Source of the DNA: Azolla caroliniana | Taxonomy: Eukaryota; Polypodiophyta | Assembly: GCA_043228905.1 (NCBI GenBank) | Contig: JBHGNT010000018.1 | Span: forward strand, 7,316,001 to 7,380,000 | Length of the DNA stretch: 64,000 nucleotides | Direction: 5' to 3' | Shown here: in pieces, positions 23,932 through 35,163 of the stretch | Position numbering within the stretch: the stretch's first letter is position 1 | How the letters are laid out: every line of letters begins with the position of its first letter | The notes under the pieces: generated by a model | Seen by the model: only the letters and a program-made list of their open reading frames with translations | What the model was told of the DNA's origin: nothing | Databases searched by the model: none | Made by a program: the position numbers and the translations under genes

Positions 23932-26480
23932 AACTCCCCCTTCACTCCGGCATGGGATGTCTTGCCAATCCGACCCATTTTTGGCACGCGTCCAGCTTGT
24001 GGGTTGTTAGCACCTTCATCAGCATATCCGACCCATTCTCCGCCATATGGAACTTCATCAGTGAAAAATCTTTATCTTCTACCTTCTCCTGGAGCTAGTG
24101 ATATCTCCTTTGGATGTGCTTGGTCCGAGAGTGGTAGGCCGTGTTCTTGGCAAAGTTGATGGCACTTTGACTATCGTAGTAGAGTCGGTATTCCTCATGT
24201 CAGATTCCTAGCTCTTCGATGAAGTCCATCATCCAGATTACTTGCCGGCTTCCACTATGGCCATGTACTCCACTTCCGTTGTCGACTGTGCAATGGACTT
24301 TTGCAGCCTCGACTTCCATGATACAGCTCCCCCTGCATATGTCATAACATATCCGGAAGTAGATTGGCTGGTATCTGCATCAACCGACATGTCTGAATCG
24401 GTGAAGCCTTCCAATAGGGGTTTATCGAAACTGAATCGGAGGCACATGCTTGAGGTTCCTTTTAGGTACCGGAGTATCCAGTTGACGGCGACCCAATGTT
24501 CTCTTCCCCGATTTCTCATGAACCGCTTGACCACTTCGACTGCGTTGTCGTAGTGTAATTCGTACACTACGTGAAAAATTACATTTTTGGTCTCTCCGGA
24601 TAGGACATGGAGTACCTAGTGAGAACCGGAAGAAGGAATCGGTAAGGACCGAAACCAGTAAGAAGACCCGGCAAGAGCCGGATGAAGAAGGCTGGTGAGA
24701 GTTGCTGAGAAACGAACCAAGAGATCGGTAAGGAGGTTCCGGTAAGAACCGGACAAAGAAAACTATCAAGCACCGAATGAAGCAGAACCGGAAAGAGCCG
24801 GAGGAAGAAGGCTGGTGAGAGTCTCTCACCGGATGAAGAGACATATGTGTAAATAGAAGAAAGTATAAAAATATATATTACATGCATAGGGCAAGATTCG
24901 AACCTTGCACCTCCATGTTAATAATGTTAAGCCTTATCATTATAGTAGGGTATTATGAATTTTAAAGCTATACTAAACTTTATCCCATGTAAAGTTTCTA
25001 GACATGCATGGTACAAAAGTTATTCATGCATAGACACTCGAGTTAAAAGAAAAGATGAGATAGAAAGCTAATCATGCACATGCAGTGTGCATGAAAACTA
25101 AAGATAGAAAAAGCATGATGCTTGCATGTGATGAACTTAGACTCTTCCAACACTATATAAGGAAGAGAGAAAGATGTATAGAGGTTGTTGATTATTTTAC
25201 AAGGGTTGATTAATATAATATAATCGTGGGATCCACGAATTTGCTAACTATTATTCTCTCTTAATTTGAGTACTCACTAATACACTATACTCGTGGGATT
25301 CACGAGTTTTTCATATCTTTCTTTCTCACAATATATTTCACATTCTTAATTGCCTTAGAATTTTCCTTCCTCCTAGTCCAAAACCCCAGTGGTTCCCACC
25401 CGACTCACGCAACGATCCGGAGCCGAAAGGCACGACAGTGTATCCTATGTCCGGTCATTTACACACCATTGCATACATCAACCTTCGGCTGTAGAGGCAT
25501 ACTGTACTTGCTTCATCTTCGCTTTCTCCGCCTTTTTCTTTGCACTTTGCTTTCTAGAAAACTTGCAATTTGCCGGAACTGTCCATCGGATTGGCTTGGC
25601 ATCCGACATGCTAAACCTTTGAAGAACCTTTGTCACATACTTCTCATGTGACAACCACAACAACTTCTCTGTCCGCTCCCGGATTACATGCATTCCCAAG
25701 ATCTGTCTCACTGGACCCATATCTTTCATTGAGAAGGACCGACTCAAGGCCTTCTTCAACATTCCGATCTTGATATGGTCACTTCCTATGATCAACATGC
25801 CGTCAAAATATAGTAGAAGGATTAAGAAGTCTCCTCTGTCGAACTTCTTCACGGACACACAGTGGTCGGCTTGCGTCTTGCAATATCCATGGTCTATCAT
25901 GAAGGAGTCAAACCTCTAGTACCATTGCTAGGGAGCTTGCTTTAGTCCGTATAAGATCTTCTTCAACCGGCACACCAAGTGCTCCTTCCCTTTCTTGACA
26001 AATCCCTTTGGCTACTGCATGTAGATCTCTTCTTCGAGGTCGCCATGTAGGAACGTCGTCTTGCCGTCTAGTTGGTTTGGCTCGAGGTCCATGCTTGCCG
26101 CTATGCCCAACACCGTTCGGATGGATGTCATCTTGACTACCAGGGCGAAGATATCATCGAAATCCACTCCTTTCTTCTGCTGGAAGCCCTTCACCCCAAT
26201 GCGGGCTTTGTATCTCAATGGATTTCTGGAATCTCCCGGTTTCAGCTTGTACATCCACTTGTTCCAGAGCGCTCTCTTTCCTTTCGGCAGCTCCGTCAAT
26301 TCATATCTGTGGTTCTCATGCAGGGAATCCATCTCATCCTGCATGGCACTTAACCACTTGCAGTTGTGGGTGTCTTTCTTTGTTTTCCGGCTCCCCCTCA
26401 TTGGTCAATAAAACATGCTTTGTATCCAGAAATCTCCGGGGGCCTTTCTCTCTCTTAGAGGGTATCTACGTCCCTTTCTA
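23932..26480 (-). pseudogene. Copia RT-RNase H, 5'-truncated and interrupted
   Basis: Minus strand. RT N-part is at 26012-26401 (WLSAMQDEMDSLHENHRYEL, ALWNKWMYKLKPGD, LDGKTTFLHGDLEEEIYMQ). RT palm is at 25478-25900, with FLILLLYFDGMLII, where the catalytic YVDD box reads YFDG. RNase H is at 24238-24567 (HWVAVNWILRYLKGTSSM, TSGYVMTYAGGAVSWKS). An insertion at 24558-25436 separates palm and RNase H. Integrase and gag are gone; the copy stops at the LINE near 26480. Confidence 0.85.
24558..25436. mobile_element. About 880-bp insertion of unknown class in copia pol
   Basis: Copia coding is interrupted between HYDNAVEVV (ending 24557) and PDIGY (from 25437). Both junctions carry AGTGTA (24552-24557 and 25437-25442), a likely target duplication. 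The insert begins with a CCGGA-rich part (24590-24840) similar to the U3 of the copia LTR family at 38999, then an AT-rich part with a TATATAAGG box (25155) and two CGTGGGATTCACGA-like palindromic words (25225 and 25296). It could be an LTR or a composite insert; no coding capacity. Confidence 0.5.
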
Positions 26481-28340
26481 ACTCTAATCTTCAATCGTGC
26501 CCTCGCTGAGTGTTTTTCACCACAAACAGACTATGAGCATAGTGGCCCCCATACATAAAAGGGGGGACCCCATGGACCCAAATACATATAGGACCATTAT
26601 GATAGGTCATACCCTTGCTAAATTATATGGTGCAGTAATGGAGGCAGACCTTGAATCTTTGTGCACCTGAACATGTTGGCTTTAGACGAGCCTTTGCTAC
26701 TATTGATCATATCTTCACACTTAGATGCTTAACTGACCAGACTAAGGATCACAAGAAGAAATTATATTGCTATTTTATGGACTTTCGCAAAGCCTTTGAC
26801 ACGGTCCCTAGAGAGTAGTTGTTTGATAGGCTTAAAAGCTTGAGGATATCCGATGACATGGTTTGGGCCATCAACGCACTATATGAACAAGTGTCTGGGT
26901 GTGTCCGATGCCCAAGTGGCCTATTGGTGTAAAACAAGGTTGCCCCCTATCAACGACCCTTTTTGGGATCTAATGGGATTTAAGATTTTATTGCTCGTAA
27001 GGGAGGCAACGGAGTAGTCCTTGGGGATACGCAAGTTCGTATCTTGCTCTATGTAGGCAACATAATTTTTCTCTCTGAATCCAAACACGACCTACAAAGG
27101 AACCTTAATGCCTCAAATGAATTTTGCACACAACAAGGATTGGTAGTGAATCTAGGGAAAACTAAAGTCCTTATCTTCCACACATTGGCCCAAGTTAGAC
27201 CTAAGTGTCACCTAACTATCTCCCATAGCCCAGTTGAGATGGTTGGATCATATGTCTATCTCGGAGTTACTTTCAGTGCCCCCTCAGGTAAATTTTTTAT
27301 GACATAGGCAACAAAGGATAGACTTACGAGAGGACATGCATCCCTCTCACGCCTAGAGAGACAATGAAATCAAGCATACTTTCAGGAGCCACAGACTAAA
27401 GGGTAGCTTTTTGACTCATTAGTGATCCCCTCCCTCATGTATGCATCAGTGGTTTGGGCTCTAGAACTATGGTAAAACCACACGATTGATAACACTTTAA
27501 TCTCTCATGAGGACCGCAATAAAGTAATACGCCAAGAAACATGGCAAATTTACACTCGGTATAAATGGATCACCCCAATAGAGCCACTCCCATCTAGAAT
27601 GTTGTACTGTAAGGAACATTTCATGCACTTCTCTAAGTTAGGTTTGATTACGCGCCCAAAATATCTAGATGTATTCTTTCCACATGCACTACGGGTTGGC
27701 ATTGGACAACTCAGAATATTATCTCACCAACTTGAAATTGAGAATGGTTGTACTAATGAAGTCCCTAGGGAGGAAAGGATATGTAGGTTATGCCACATAG
27801 AGATAGAGGTTGAGTACCACTTTACATGCAAGTGCCCAACCTATGCCGAGATAAGGGGAAAATACCAAGACAAAATTGGTTCCTTTCCCACCCTCCCCAA
27901 ACTATTAGATACTCTAGATATAAAGAAATTAGGGAGATACATCCTAGAGCTAAAACAATAGAGACAGAATAAGTTACAAAATGTTGACAATAATGTTGCT
28001 AATGTTCACCAACATGTAACAAATGAAGTTTTTCAGGAACAAGGGGAGACAATGAATGTCGACACACTTGCACCACTCGGCCTTTTACTTGATGAAGCAG
28101 AAAACCAAAGAAGAACCAAACACCCTCGGATGTCGGGTTTCAAAGCAACTGTGAGCTACACTGCCTAGAAGCCATGGTTAGGGCACTCTCTACACTGGGA
28201 CCACGGGTCTCACCCACACCAAAACCCTTTGGCCTCCCACTTCTTTTCGAGAGGCTTGGATGCAAATGAAATTAGGCTTAGTGCAAAGTCATTTCCTTTA
28301 TCGAATCTACCACGTTTTGTACACTACTAGAACTCTTTTA
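26481..28340 (+). mobile_element. LINE fragment, plus strand
   Basis: Non-LTR retroelement remnant adjoining the truncated copia. It comprises a degraded RT (26600-27300), a better preserved C-terminal part (27599-27961) and about 380 bp of probable 3' sequence. No clear poly-A tail. Same family as the element at 2131-3949. Confidence 0.6.
26600..27961 (+). pseudogene. LINE reverse transcriptase and C-terminal zinc-finger region
   Basis: Motifs in order: APEHVGFRRAFATIDHIF, YCYFMDFRKAFDTVPRE (palm), IGVKQGCPLSTTLF, a degraded catalytic box near 27040 (ALCRQHNFS-like in frame, YADD lost), then VGSYVYLGVTFSA (27240-27280). The last 120 residues (27599-27961) are intact, with RICRLCHIEIEVEYHFTCKC, a CCHC zinc-binding pattern found near the C-terminus of plant LINE RTs. 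Multiple stops. Confidence 0.8.
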
Positions 28341-29422
28341 ACATAAGTTTTATTTTATTTTTAGTTTTGATGATTGGATAAATACCCATTTTGTTGTAAA
28401 CCAGCTGTCTCATGGGCCAATATTTCTAGGGGAGCTCTAATATTTAAGTCGGATTTTCTTGACTAGTCTCTCATCTTGATGTTCCATAGACCTAATAGGA
28501 AAATTTAAGGAACATTGCTACATTAATTTCTCCTAAAAGTTTTAAGTTGGTCACTGATTTTATGAATTTAATGTTTATTTAATACAAAAACTAGCTATTT
28601 TACACAATATAAATGTAAAATTTTCAATTTTTGAGGTATCCTTTTCTTCTACGTTTATGCCTCTAACGTCTTGTTTTTAGGCTTTTTGACGTCTAAAGTC
28701 AATAAAATGTATTGAGTTGGGAGAGTTTGTTCCCAAACTCGATACATTGTATCCAGTTGGCGCCCCAACTAGATACACTATATCACTGTATACACAACAA
28801 CCCTACACCCAAATTTGAAAAACGTCCGTATAGTTAGGGTAGACGAGACCTACTTGGACTCTGACCTCGCAGTCTTCTTACTGGACATGGTAAGGAGTTG
28901 TGTGTTGAATTAGGGGATCGTGTGTGTGTGGGGTGTTGGTGCTCATTTGTGTATGCGTTGTTTATGCGCTCGTGCATTTTTGTGTTTTGTGTGCGTTGAA
29001 AATGAGGAGGTCTCCCTTTTTATAGGGAATAGGTAGGGTTATTTAACTCCAACTATGGTTATAACTAACTCAAGCCAAACTAACTATAACTAACTAGTAA
29101 GAAGTGACATAATACTAACTATAACTATGTTTTAACTATTATAACTATGAACTAACTAGTAACTAGTACTAACCCTATAACTAACTTATGCTCGTAACTA
29201 AATACAACTAAGTTTTGACCCTAACTAACCCTATAACTAACATTAATCCTATAACTAATTATAACTAAATTTATTAATATTTGACCCATTAATATCTATA
29301 ACTAACTATAGTTAAAATTTGAGCATTTACAAATGAATGCTACTTATATAACCAAGTATTGTATACACTTTCATTTGTTATATGCTTTGTTATATTGATC
29401 AAGACCACCTCTATTGAGCTTT
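28341..29422. repeat. No gene; degenerate CTATAACTAA repeats
   Basis: 28341-29030 has no recognisable gene. 29040-29310 is a degenerate array of 9-13 bp words such as CCTATAACTAAC, TAACTATAACTA and CTAACTAGTAAC. Some units look like mutated telomere repeat, but CCCTAAA itself is not tandemly present, so it is classed as low-complexity DNA. Confidence 0.5.
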
Positions 29423-29463
29423 TGTAAACGTAAGTGTTTGCGGAAGCGTAAAACAGAGAACAC

Positions 29464-29509
<46 letters not shown>

Positions 29510-29820
29510 ACAATTTCAAAATTATATGAAGACGCCCTCCATACACACTGTGCTAAGTAGCACTATTTATACAAGTCCTCTTGGGACTGACAGAAGTACC
29601 ATGTACTTCAATGCTCACACGAGCATCTGACACTTACTACGAGACTATAGCTACCTAGTAGTCTATCCTATACTAGGCTTCCGATTGGACTTCGGGTTAC
29701 GGATTGCACCCGGCCTCCACTGCTTGCCAGTTCGGTTGCTCACCGTCATACCGATCCGATTCGCTTACCGGCTCCGGCTTATTCAGCCGATCCGGCTCCG
29801 GTTGAGCTTGCCGCTCAACA
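29423..29820 (-). repeat. Copia C 3' LTR
   Basis: 398 bp from TGTAAACGTAAG to GCCGCTCAACA on the plus strand. Contains a (GA)n run at 29466-29509 of about 44 bp. The adjoining CTCCCCCTCAAGC (29821-29833) is the complement of the purine tract. Confidence 0.93.
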
Positions 29821-30531
29821 CTCCCCCTCAAGCTCAACCTGAGGTGGGGTCGTAGTGTCGACCTCTGTGGCAGTCGGTTCTTCCAACCGACTTCTCCTGG
29901 CGTCACTCCGCCTTGCTCGCGCTCCTCGTCCGGTCCGGTCCCGTTTGCCGCGACCCCTTTGGTTCTGCGCGCCTCGACCCTCTCGGTCGGCATGTCTGCT
30001 CAATAGGCCCATCTCAGCACTCACGTTGCTGTGACTCCGGCGCTTGCCGATCCGTCGGTTCTCCCATGATGGCATCGACTTCCGCTGTGTCCGTGTCCCC
30101 TTGGCCTTCAGTCGATCCGACTCATCCGGATCCATCTGTTGATCCGAGTCAGCTGTCTCCGACTCGTTCCAGCTCTTGTCCGAATCGGTACACTCCGATT
30201 CGACTTCCGGCTTCAGGCCTCTCACCACATCGGACCACTTCCGAGTCTTGGCCTTCTCCATGCTTCCCTCGGCTTCTTCAGCCGGTGAACAGAAATCGAA
30301 TTCTTCATTCAACTCCGCATCATGGTCAGTACCGTCGTGATGACCTCCGCACAACATGCACTTCTCTTCTTCACAGCCGCTTGCTCTGACTTGTTCGGAT
30401 GTGTCGACTTCCTTCGTCGACTCGGCTTCCTTCATCTTCTTGTCTCTTCTTCTTCCGGCTCTCCTCTTACCGACGGGTTCAACGGTTTTTTGGCCTTTGC
30501 CCGTTTCGGTAGAGACTTTGCCGTTGCTTCT
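29815..30531 (-). other. C-terminal extension of the copia C polyprotein, unknown function
   Basis: Begins just after HLDVPHLRG, where related copia polyproteins usually end, and continues about 238 residues to LEGEC and a stop at 29815. It is highly charged (runs of K, R, E, D). It contains KEAESTKEVDTSEQ, a Cys/His cluster KCMLCGGHHDGTDHD, the block KTRKWSDVVRGLKPE with SDKSWNE, and an Arg/Gly-rich tail. The conserved blocks KEAEST.EV.TS.QV, KTR.W.DVV.GL and D/NSDKSWNE recur in the elements at 53864 and 62987, so the domain is a shared feature of this family, not random read-through. A purine tract lies at its start (complement of CTCCCCCTCAAG, about 30528-30541) and another at its end. No function is claimed. 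Confidence 0.75.
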
Positions 30532-33500
30532 CCCCCTCAAGTGCGGCACGTCGAGATGCTGAATACCAAGCATGTCGGTAAAGTGTTGCAACTTGTCTGA
30601 TCCGAGTGGCTTGGTGAAGATGTCGGCAACTTGCCGATCTGTATGAACACACTGTAGGTCAACTTCACCGCTCAGGACCCGCTTACGCACGAAGTGGTAG
30701 TGCACCTCGATGTGCTTTGTGCGAGCATGGAACACAAGGTTCCTGGCGAGCTGCAGGCTGCTCATGTTATCGCAGTAAATCGGGATCGGGGTCGGTACCT
30801 TGATCCGCAAGTCTCGCAGCAGTCGCCGAAGCCAGATGGCTTCACAAGTGGCAACGATAGCGGCCCGGTACTCAGCCTTAGTGCTTGACAAAGCCACTGT
30901 GGGCTGCTTCTTGCTGCTCCACGCAACGGCCGCGCTACCTATGGAGAACATGTATCCGGAAGTGGAGCGGTGATCAGACGCATCGCCGGCCCAGTCAACA
31001 TATGTGTAACCGACAAGCTCTTCGGGTATACCTCACCGGTATAGTAGTCCCCGGTCCTTAGTGCCGCTGCCATACCGTAATATTCGTTGCGCGCACTGAA
31101 GGTGCTCCACGGTCGGCTTCTGCATGAACTGACTTACCATGCCAACCAGATAGCTGATGTCGGGTCGGGTGATGGTTAAGTAGATCAGGCTTCCGACAAC
31201 CTGTCGGAACCGTTTCTCATTGCAGGCCGGTCCGGAGTTGGGACAGAGCTTTTGGTTCCGGTCCAAGGGTGTGGAGACAGGTCGGCAATCCTTCATGCCG
31301 AACTTATACAGCATATTTAACACGTAATGTCGTTGTGAGAGCAATATGCCGTCGAGGGTCCGGATCACTTTGATCCCAACAAAATAATGAAGGTCCCCCA
31401 AGTCCTTCATTTCGAATGCGTCCGACAACTGGGACTTGTCGTAGTTGATTTCGGGAAGACCCGGTCCGGTGATGACTAAATCATCCACATACAAGAGTAT
31501 ACATACCGGACCGTCAGAGCCTTGCCGGATGAACAACGAAGAGTCCGACTTAGAGACAACAAACCCCAGCTTACGCAACCGGTGTGTGATTTTCGCGTTC
31601 CAAGCTCGGGGGGCTTGCTTCAAGCCGTAAAGCGACTTCTTCAGTCGGCATACCACCGACTTGTTCATCTCCGATTGAAATCTGGGGGGCTGAGTCATAA
31701 AGAATTCTTCTTCAAGCTCTCCTTGAAGGAAGGCGTTCTTCACATCTATCTGGTGAAGATGCCACCCCCTTGCCGCAGCAACCGCCAATACCACACGAAC
31801 TGTCGTCATCTTCGCCACAGGAGCGAAGGTCTCGTCGTAGTCGATTCCGTGGGTCTGCGCGTATCCCTTCGCCACTAACCGGGCTTTGTACCGGTTAACA
31901 GAACCGTCGGCGTTGTACTTGACCTTGTACACCCACTTGCATCCGATCGGTTTACAGTGACGGGGAGGATCAACTAGGTCCCAAGTTTCGTTGGCATCGA
32001 GTGCCCGCATTTCTTAGTCCATAGCGGCACGCCAGTTTGCGTCCTTCGCCGCTTCTATGTAGCTCTCCGGCTCACGCACTTCTGTCACCCTAGTCATGTA
32101 CGCGTAATGATGCGCCATGTATTCATTGTACCCGTATCGCATGACGGGATCCTTCTGGCGGGTTGATCGGCGCAACGCACCGTCACCTGATTTGAGGCCC
32201 TTCTTGGCCAGTTCGGTCTTCATTGCCGAAGATCCGCCTTTCTCCTTTCCGGAGTCGGATACGCACCGATCCGACTCATCGTTACCGGTTTCGAATTCCG
32301 GCATCTTCCTCTTCCCCTTCTCTTTGCGCGTGAACCGTTTCCTCGGTTCCTTGCACGGGGAGAGCACGACAGAGTCTCCACCACTTGCCGTCTCTTCATC
32401 CGACTGGTCCAACCGACTCAGTCGCTCGTTCGGTCCACTCAACCGTAACGATTCCGAACTCTCATCTTGAGTCCCGACTTCATCATCCTCTGCCAGAGCT
32501 GATTCAGGCTCACTAGCCTGATCTTCCAACATTGGGTCGGGATCGAAAGTTGGAGTCGGTACGGAGTACCAGGATGCCGATTCATCGAACTCGACATCCC
32601 GGCTAACTCGGACTTCCTTCGTCCGGGGGTTATAGCACTTATACCCCTTTTGCTCTTGAGCATAGCCGACTAGGATACATTTTTCCTATTTTGCATCCAG
32701 CTTTCTCCGCTTCTGATCCGGCACATGCACATACGCTATGCTGCCGAATATCCGAAGGTGTCTTAAGTTCGGCTTGCGCCCGAAATACAGCTCATGAGCT
32801 GACACCTTGTCACCAATTCGGTTTTGTATGTAGAAGATCGTACGGACCGCCTCCGCCCATTAGAACCAGGGCATGCTCTTCTCCTCCAGCATTGCCCTTG
32901 CTGCTTCAACGAGTGTCCGGTTCTTCCTTTCGGCCACACCGTTTTGCTCCGGTGTGTATCTGCAACTGAACTCTCACCGAATTCCCTTCTGCTGCAGATA
33001 ACTAGTGAATTGGCCGGAAAAATATTCCTTTCCGCCATCCGACCGAAGGCATTTGATCTTCCTCTCCGATTCCCGTTCCACCATCTTCTGGAGGCTCTGG
33101 AAACAGTCGAAGACTTCTCTCTTCCGCTCAATGACGTAGATCCAAGTATATCGAGTATAGTCGTCGATGAAGGAGACGAAGTATCGGCTCCCGCCAAGGC
33201 TTAGACTTTGTGCCGGTCCCCACACACCCGAATGGATGAGATCGAGCTTGTTACGACTCCGGTTCCGTTCGGTGGGGAGTGGAAGCCGGTGTTGCTTCCC
33301 AAGTTGGCAGGCTTCACAAATTTCGGCTCTCCGGCCGCTAAACTTCGGCAAACCGAAAACGACTTGTTTCATTTGCAGGTCTTGAAGCCTCCGGTAGTTG
33401 ATGTGGCCTATCTGCTTGTGCCACAGGTCGATGACCTGCATCCCCTGGTCGACAATCTGACCGACGGACACCAGGTTCTTTGTGATTGTCGGAACGTGTA

Positions 33501-33738
33501 ATACGTTCATCAGCTTCCCTTTCTGTCCGACGTGGCTTAGAGGGACTTCTCCGACGTGCACGATTGGGTGAGGAGTGTCGTCTCCGGTTTCGACTACTCC
33601 TAGTTGATCCGGTTTCTCCAGTAAGGAGAACCACTCTTTGTGGCTCGTCATGTGGTTCGACGCGCCGGAATCAACATACCACACTTCCTCCGTTTTGGAA
33701 GTGGTGTTCTTCATTGAGTTTGCCTTGTGATTCATCAC
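29815..33738 (-). pseudogene. Copia C pol: protease, integrase, RT, RNase H and C-terminal extension
   Basis: One uninterrupted frame of 3.9 kb read from right to left except for five stops: TGA 32974-32976, TAA 32860-32862, TAG 32686-32688, TAA 32014-32016 and TGA 31033-31035. Domains: protease WYVDSGASNHMT (about 33675); pre-integrase LWHKQIGHINYRRL...CEACQLGK; integrase RYFVSFIDDYTRYTWIY and KCLRSDGGKEY; RT WVYKVKYNADG, VDVKNAFLQGELEEE, SLYGLKQAPRAW and CILLYVDDLVITG (catalytic YVDD intact); RNase H AVAWSSKKQPTVALSSTKAEY and HYHFVRKRV. After RNase H the frame continues for about 238 residues instead of stopping (see 29815-30531). In this family the polyprotein is cleaved inside the cytoplasmic particle to give the enzymes that copy and integrate the element. 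Confidence 0.93.
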
Positions 33739-33789
33739 CAGGGCTGGCCCCTTACCGGCCTTTCTGGTTCCGGATTCTCCTGATCTGTT

Positions 33790-34697
33790 TGCGTAGTGCG
33801 AGTTTTGTCAGCCATCCTTACCGGTCTTGCCGGATCCGGATTTGTCCGAATCGGCACTCTTTCTCCAGCACTCGCTTTCCCTGTGGCCTTTTTTGCCTAG
33901 TACCAGCATTCCATAGCGGATTTGTCTTGCCGGCCTCCGGCACCGCCTTGACCCCCCCTGCTTGTGGAAGTCCCGGAACTGTTGTCTGCACGCTCATAGT
34001 GCCTCCATTCCTGCTCTTGCCGGCCGCCTCCATTGCGTGCCGACCCACCTCTTCGACCATGCCCACGGAGCCGATCCGTTCCCGTGTACAACATTCGGTT
34101 GTCCGGGGATGCACTGGTAGATGCACCGGCGTGGTTCTCCTCTACAAGGAGCATCGACCGTAAGTCGAAGAATGAGGGGGTATTCTCCCTTGTACACACC
34201 GCAGTCCGGAACGCTCCGAACTTGGACGCTAGGCCTCCGAGACATACATGCACCATCTCGTCTTCCTCTATGGTAACATTGATAGAGGCGAGCGAGTCGC
34301 AGATCTCCTTTATCCGGCCCGTGTAGTCTGCCACAGACATGTTCTTCTGTCGAACATTGCTCAACTCCTGTCTGAGCTGCAGCTTTCGGGCAGTGGTGCT
34401 TGCGGCGAAAACCTTTTTTAGGTTCCCCCAAGCATCCTTCGGTGTCTTGGCGTCACGGATGTGGCTGAGCAGCTGATCGCCGACACTGGACGCGAAGTAG
34501 TACATCACCCTACTTGCCACCTGTTCCCATACTGGGAAGTCCTTGTGTGCCGAGTCGGGCGCCGCATCATTCGCTCCTTCGACATAACTCCAGTACCCGT
34601 GTCCAAGTAGGTACTGGTGCATCTTGTAAGACCAGGATGCGTAGTTGCTCCTTTCGAGCTTCTCCACCGGGAGCGACGTAGCCATGCCTCTATCCAT
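33790..34697 (-). pseudogene. Copia C gag
   Basis: Starts at the ATG at 34697. N-terminal gag block KLERSNYASWSYKMHQYLLG, then the central gag domain with WGNLKKVFAASTTARKLQLRQEL and SVADYTGRIKEICDSL, a Gly/Arg-rich linker, and the zinc knuckle. In the knuckle, after CWY, a small deletion creates a TAG (33897-33899) and shifts the frame; GHRESECW continues in another frame. Particle protein in this family; here nucleocapsid function is lost. Confidence 0.92.
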
Positions 34698-34780
34698 GTC
34701 TTCTACAATGTCTGTTTTCGACTTGTTAGGGTTTTCTTCTCAACAGTAAATGTCTGCAACAGAGGTTCTCAACCCTCGCG

Positions 34781-34791
34781 CTCTGATACCA
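34781..34791 (-). promoter_or_regulatory. Primer binding site of copia C
   Basis: The plus strand reads CTCTGATACCA directly before the 5' LTR: perfect match to the plant copia tRNA-Met site. Confidence 0.93.
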
Positions 34792-35163
34792 TGTAAACGT
34801 AAGTGTTTGCGGAAGCGTAAAACAGAGAACACCACAGAGAGAGAGAGAGAGCACAATTTCAAAATTATATGAAGACGCCCTCCATACACACTGTGCTAAG
34901 TAGCACTATTTATACAAGTCCTCTTGGGACTGACAGAAGTACCATGTACTTCAATGCTCACACGAGCATCTGACACTTACTACGAGACTATAGCTACCTA
35001 GTAGTCTATCCTATACTAGGCTTCCGATTGGACTTCGGGTTACGGATTGCACCCGGCCTCCACTGCTTGCCGGTTCGGTTGCTCACCGTCATACCGATCC
35101 GATTCGCTTACCGGCTCTGGCTTATTCAGCCGATCCGGCTCCGGTTGAGCTTGCCGCTCAACA
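34792..35163 (-). repeat. Copia C 5' LTR
   Basis: 372 bp. Same as the 3' LTR except a shorter GA run (about 14 bp) and two base changes (near 35071 and 35117). Contains TATTTATACAAG, a likely TATA region in element orientation. Confidence 0.93.

Larger units (their letters stand above)
29423..35163 (-). mobile_element. Copia C: complete LTR retrotransposon with GCTTT target duplication
   Basis: 5741-bp element on the minus strand with two LTRs (29423-29820 and 34792-35163), a tRNA-Met primer site at 34781-34791, a terminal purine tract next to 29820, and a perfect 5-bp duplication GCTTT (29418-29422 and 35164-35168). By eye the LTRs differ by two substitutions plus the length of a GA run, so insertion is recent. 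The gag-pol reading frame nevertheless carries five in-frame stops and a frameshift, so this copy cannot encode its own machinery. Confidence 0.95.

Noticed and set aside
24580-24600. CACTA-type terminus (CACTACGTGAAAAA)
   Set aside because: No matching inverted end or 3-bp duplication at the other side of the insert.
29050-29310. Interstitial telomere repeat
   Set aside because: Words such as CCCTATAACTAA resemble but never form tandem CCCTAAA; better described as degenerate low-complexity repeat.
29913-30389. 158-codon plus-strand frame rich in S and P
   Set aside because: Antisense to the copia C C-terminal extension.
29815-30531. Envelope-like third ORF as in SIRE-type copia elements
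   Set aside because: It is in frame with pol, highly charged, with no signal peptide or membrane segment.
33486-34163. 225-codon plus-strand frame
   Set aside because: Antisense shadow of copia C gag and protease.
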